Shown: positions 60,871 through 64,000 of the stretch, piece by piece
Position numbering within the stretch: position 1 is the stretch's first letter
Layout: the number at the start of each line of letters is the position of its first letter
Assembly (NCBI GenBank): GCA_009768925.2
Contig: VHIT02000030.1
Location: 1 to 64,000, forward strand
Direction: 5' to 3'
Length of the DNA stretch: 64,000 bases
Source: Cryptosporidium bovis
Taxonomy: Eukaryota > Apicomplexa > Conoidasida > Eucoccidiorida > Cryptosporidiidae
Made by a program: the position numbers and the translations under genes
The notes under the pieces: generated by a model
Database searches by the model: none
Seen by the model: the letters and a program-made list of their open reading frames with translations, nothing else
What the model was told of the DNA's origin: nothing

Positions 60871-62658
60871 ATGGAGTCAAATAAAGAATCATCGGTTCTC
60901 AAATATATTAAAAGTGAGTCCCTTTTGAATTTGTGGTTAACAGCGTATTATGAAAAAAGAATTAAAAAAAAGCAATTGGTAAACATTGATATAAAATCAA
61001 CAGTTAAAGAGATCATTAAGTTAACCAATACTGAAAATGAGTGGATTCCATTAAGAATATCATCTGGACTACTTTTTGGAGTAGTGAAGGTCTACCACCA
61101 CAAAGTGGACCATTTAGATAACAAATGTAACCTGACTCTAAATAGAATGCAAAACTTTAGAAATTTTTCTCGTCCTGAAAATGAAATTAGAAAAGAGAGT
61201 GAATACCTAGAAATAGACAAATACAAGCATAATAATTTTGATAAGGGAATGATTGATATAGATGAAATTAATAAAGACCTAGATAAAATATGTGAAGATA
61301 AAATAGATCATTTTGAAATAGTTCCTTTATCACAGAAGAATGACTCATCCCAGCAACTTCTAGATTTATCATCAAAACTTACTAATAACGAAAATGATTC
61401 AGAATATCCACCTATTATTCTTGACATGGAGTTTGATGACTTCATTGATAATCAAAATGAAGACGTTAGTATGGAAGTAGATGATTTTTCTGGGAGTCAA
61501 ATGGAAGTCAACTCGATTCAAGAAATAGAAAATCTTCGTGGTGAAGCAATTGATTTTGAAGAAATAGTTGCAAGAGGTATAGAAGATATTAATCAAAATC
61601 AAGAGAAGAATACATCAGAAAATGATGATAAAAGCGAAAATTTAAATGAAATGAATGACGTATACAATCGATCTAGTATAGATATGTACAACTCTCCCAA
61701 GATATTCGGTAATAGAGAAAGTATTGGTGGGCTTTCGTCGACTCTCGAAATGTTTAACATAGGAAATAGATTAAGTGTCTCTACTGAAAGTGACGAACTG
61801 TTTCATAATTCAAATTTTAAGCCGGCACAAATATACAGTGTAGAAAATAACACAAAAGTAAATGTGAGTAAGGTTAATGAGGCACTAGCTACTGTGAGCA
61901 GATTAAATAGAAAGAGAAAGAAAATCTCTGAAATTAACATTAATTCAGATACAGAAATTCAATTAAGTTTAAGTTATCCAAGTAAGAAAATAACTAATTA
62001 TTTAAAGAGGATAGATAATATAATGGCGTCATATAAAAATTCGAATGTAGATATTTTAAAAATGAATAAAATTATTCCAGTTAAAATTAATGATTTCTTG
62101 TTTTCTATAGCAAACAAGGAACTATCACTTGAAAAGAGCGTTGAAAAGAGAAATTTAAACACTAAAAACTTGAACTCGAAGGACAATATTAATACTTCAA
62201 TAGGTTCTCAAAACTTTGACGTTGTAATAGAAGATAATTTCAATAATTCTTATGAAGAATTTGATAATACTGTAGACAATGATTCAATACGAACTCCAGT
62301 TAGGTACTCGAGGAAAAATATAGAGCATGAAAATGAGAATATTGAACTGATTTTTACACCATGGACAAAGTATGTTGGCAGTCAAGAGAGAGGGTACATC
62401 GAGGACTTTCCCATAGATAATACAAATTATAAGAAAAGAATGGAATCACTATTCTCATCAAGGGAAATGAAAACAATGGAGTTTTTAAATTCAAAATTCT
62501 CAAAAAATAAAATTTTATCTTTTAGTGAATTAGTAAAAGGAAGTGAGGCGTCGGTAGTCGCACCTATATTTGTACAAATCCTCCACTTAAAATCAAAATC
62601 ATTAATTAATATCAAACAGGAGGAATCTTTTGGTGAAATTTATATTTACCTGCAATGA
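60871..62658 (+). CDS. Kleisin subunit of cohesin (RAD21/REC8-like)
   Basis: This 595-residue protein has the two conserved ends of alpha-kleisins. The N-terminal domain LLNLWLTAYYEKRIKKKQLVNIDIKSTVKEII...LRISSGLLFGVVKVYHHKVDHLDNKC binds SMC3. The C-terminal winged helix SFSELVKGSEASVVAPIFVQILHLKSKSLINIKQEESFGEIYIYL binds SMC1. Between them are over 400 Asn/Asp/Glu/Ser-rich residues with several Asp-Ile-Asp/Glu and Ser-Ile-Gly stretches, where separase sites would lie (for example the acidic EIENLRGEAIDFEE with an ExxR-like core). RAD21 (mitotic) and REC8 (meiotic) cannot be separated by eye. It is a single exon, head to head with the CDK. Confidence 0.88.
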   Translation: MESNKESSVLKYIKSESLLNLWLTAYYEKRIKKKQLVNIDIKSTVKEIIKLTNTENEWIPLRISSGLLFGVVKVYHHKVDHLDNKCNLTLNRMQNFRNFSRPENEIRKESEYLEIDKYKHNNFDKGMIDIDEINKDLDKICEDKIDHFEIVPLSQKNDSSQQLLDLSSKLTNNENDSEYPPIILDMEFDDFIDNQNEDVSMEVDDFSGSQMEVNSIQEIENLRGEAIDFEEIVARGIEDINQNQEKNTSENDDKSENLNEMNDVYNRSSIDMYNSPKIFGNRESIGGLSSTLEMFNIGNRLSVSTESDELFHNSNFKPAQIYSVENNTKVNVSKVNEALATVSRLNRKRKKISEININSDTEIQLSLSYPSKKITNYLKRIDNIMASYKNSNVDILKMNKIIPVKINDFLFSIANKELSLEKSVEKRNLNTKNLNSKDNINTSIGSQNFDVVIEDNFNNSYEEFDNTVDNDSIRTPVRYSRKNIEHENENIELIFTPWTKYVGSQERGYIEDFPIDNTNYKKRMESLFSSREMKTMEFLNSKFSKNKILSFSELVKGSEASVVAPIFVQILHLKSKSLINIKQEESFGEIYIYLQ

Positions 62659-62738
62659 ATTGTATTAAATATTGTTATTTTTTTAATTGATAATTAATTT
62701 TTATATTTGTATATTTTTTGTGTATAACCTTATATAGT

Positions 62739-62798
62739 ACCGGTGTTTGCATGTAAATCATTTATGTAAAGTTTGCATGCTACAAAAATCATGCATGC
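62739..62798 (+). promoter_or_regulatory. ACCGGT and three TGCATG sites
   Basis: ACCGGT at 62739-62744 is followed by TTTGCATGTAAA at 62746-62757, TGCATGC at 62774-62780 and TGCATGC at 62792-62798. All lie 100-160 bases upstream of the ATG at 62897. Three AP2-type cores in about 50 bases is the densest such cluster here and suggests ApiAP2 control of the downstream secreted protein, perhaps stage-specific. Confidence 0.6.
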
Positions 62799-62896
62799 CT
62801 TGAATGTGGATGAAATAGTGCATGTATATTAAATTAAAAAAAAAGTAGGTAGCCTGTTAGAACACAAAAGACAAAGGGAGCACTTTCATTGAAAAA

Positions 62897-64000
62897 ATGA
62901 AGAAAACAAGGTTAGATTGGCTGATTACCCTTTTTTTATTTTTAGGGTTATCGGTAATTGAATGTAAGAATGAAGGAGGTATATTAGAAACAATAATAGG
63001 AGCAACAGTAAAAGAGCTCGAAAAGTCTTTGACAGATACTGAAGGAAGTCCAGAATCAAACAATACCATTAGTGCTAACGAGACTTCAGCATTGAAAGAT
63101 GCCTATGAGGCAGATATCAAAAGGAATAACAAAGAACCATCAACAACATCATCACTATCAAAAGCATACAACCCACTTAAACTTGGAGAATTATTTATAG
63201 TTCCACTATCAACTGCAATCGCAGACAATTATTACCATACATATGGTCCTGATGGGAGTGAATTGTTCCTTCCAGAAAATGGTATTAGAAGGGGTATTAC
63301 CCATTGGTTATCGGATGGAAATGCAGTTAAAAATGATGTAGTTTACTTTACAGGAATATTATCGGAGCCAAGAACTGTTTCTGGCATAGTAATTAATTGG
63401 TCTTCATCTCCTGCAGAAGTTCGAATTGATGTTTCAAAGGACGGTATAACTTTTGAAAAGGCTGTAGAATGGACAAGGGGTAAACTAACATCAAAGGAAT
63501 ATGAACAAAAATTGTATTTTGAGAATAGACCAATAAGAATAAGTAAGGTGAGAATTGGTATGAGAGGGCCGATAAATTCATTCTTTGGTATTAACTTTAC
63601 AGGATTGTTGATTGTTGGTGCTCCAGTAGTTCAATTAACAAGTGGTGTAACATCTATGACTGAAGAATTTTGTTGGCAAATAGAGAACGGTGACATTTAC
63701 ACAAAAGGAGCTGAATTAGTGTTAGCAAGTTGTATTGAAGCAGTGGCTTCTGGAGATAGCAGAGAAATATTTCAATTTAATAGCAAGGGACAGTTATTTA
63801 ATCCATTAAGTAAATTATGTGTTCAAATGAAAAATAATGATTTAAGCGACTCTGGCTTAATATTAGACGATTGCAAAAAAACAACAGACGGTAAAGGTTT
63901 GTTTGAGCTTTTACCAAATAACCAACTTAGATTGACAAGAGGTGGTAATTTATGCTTGACAAGTCCAGGCAATAAACCCGGATTGAGTAATGTTGCATTA
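62897..64000 (+). CDS. Secreted discoidin/ricin-type protein, Cpa135-like (partial)
   Basis: The frame opens at ATG 62897 and stays open for 368 codons to the window edge, so the 3' part is missing. A signal peptide (DWLITLFLFLGLSVIEC) is followed by an acidic Ser/Thr spacer. A discoidin/F5-8C-like domain comes next (GITHWLSDGNAVKNDVVYFTGILSEPRTVSGIVINW...VRIDVSKDGITFEKAVEW...KVRIGMRGP). The start of a ricin-type beta-trefoil follows (FCWQIENGDIYTKG, IFQFNSKGQLFNPLSKLCVQM, LFELLPNNQLRLTRGGNLCLTS). This order occurs in apicomplexan LCCL/CCp secreted proteins. Cpa135 of Cryptosporidium is the best guess from gene position (about the 30th gene) and domain order. The LCCL domains would lie beyond the window. 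Confidence 0.8.
   Translation, partial: MKKTRLDWLITLFLFLGLSVIECKNEGGILETIIGATVKELEKSLTDTEGSPESNNTISANETSALKDAYEADIKRNNKEPSTTSSLSKAYNPLKLGELFIVPLSTAIADNYYHTYGPDGSELFLPENGIRRGITHWLSDGNAVKNDVVYFTGILSEPRTVSGIVINWSSSPAEVRIDVSKDGITFEKAVEWTRGKLTSKEYEQKLYFENRPIRISKVRIGMRGPINSFFGINFTGLLIVGAPVVQLTSGVTSMTEEFCWQIENGDIYTKGAELVLASCIEAVASGDSREIFQFNSKGQLFNPLSKLCVQMKNNDLSDSGLILDDCKKTTDGKGLFELLPNNQLRLTRGGNLCLTSPGNKPGLSNVAL

Overview
This window is the left end of an apicomplexan chromosome, almost certainly Cryptosporidium and close to C. parvum. It opens with about 356 bases of degenerate CCTAAA telomere repeat. It is AT-rich and gene-dense, has few and very short GT-AG introns (37 to about 154 nt), and carries typical apicomplexan genes: a CDPK, an N-acylated PKA regulatory subunit, a sortilin-like receptor, VIT, SulP and an LCCL/CCp-type secreted protein. 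From memory of C. parvum gene order (not checked), a CDPK about five genes in (like cgd7_40) and a discoidin/ricin-type secreted protein about 30 genes in (like Cpa135, cgd7_300) point to chromosome 7.

Layout. 1-356 is telomere. 769-2241 is a subtelomeric secreted protein with a 12-bp (Gly-Gly-Ala-Thr) repeat. 3.4-14.5 kb holds two large unrecognised proteins flanking a three-exon ankyrin protein (gankyrin/PSMD10-like). 14.5-28.2 kb holds CDPK, a small two-TM protein, HAT1, a membrane RING protein, GPN2 GTPase, a SulP/SLC26 transporter and an RNF114-like E3 ligase. 29.2-35.4 kb holds a sortilin-like receptor, PKA-R and ribosomal protein uS11. 36-45 kb is the intron-rich part: an unrecognised six-exon secreted protein, a GCNA/SprT protease, a secreted TM protein, METTL1-type tRNA m7G methyltransferase, nine-exon WDR55/JIP5, a YVPV-repeat secreted protein and four-exon dynamitin (dynactin subunit 2). 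45-54 kb holds a secreted OTU-like protein, a secretory FKBP, Ran, exosome RRP43/EXOSC8, a coiled-coil protein, UTP25 and the iron transporter VIT. 55-64 kb holds a zinc-finger/amine-oxidase (LSD1-like) protein, a CDK, a kleisin (RAD21/REC8) and the start of the discoidin/ricin-like secreted protein, which runs off the window.

The genes do not form operons. Several do related work: ribosome biogenesis and RNA processing (uS11, UTP25, WDR55, RRP43, METTL1), chromatin and DNA (HAT1, LSD1-like, kleisin, GCNA), signalling (CDPK, PKA-R, CDK), and the secretory pathway (sortilin, FKBP, several signal-peptide proteins). Two upstream motif classes recur. GGCGCC (E2F-like) is mostly upstream of housekeeping genes. 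TGCATGC (AP2-like) is upstream of secreted-protein genes. An ACCGGT motif sits beside TGCATG twice.

Many gene models here were assembled by eye from splice sites and reading-frame continuity. All homology statements are pattern recognition, without a database search.
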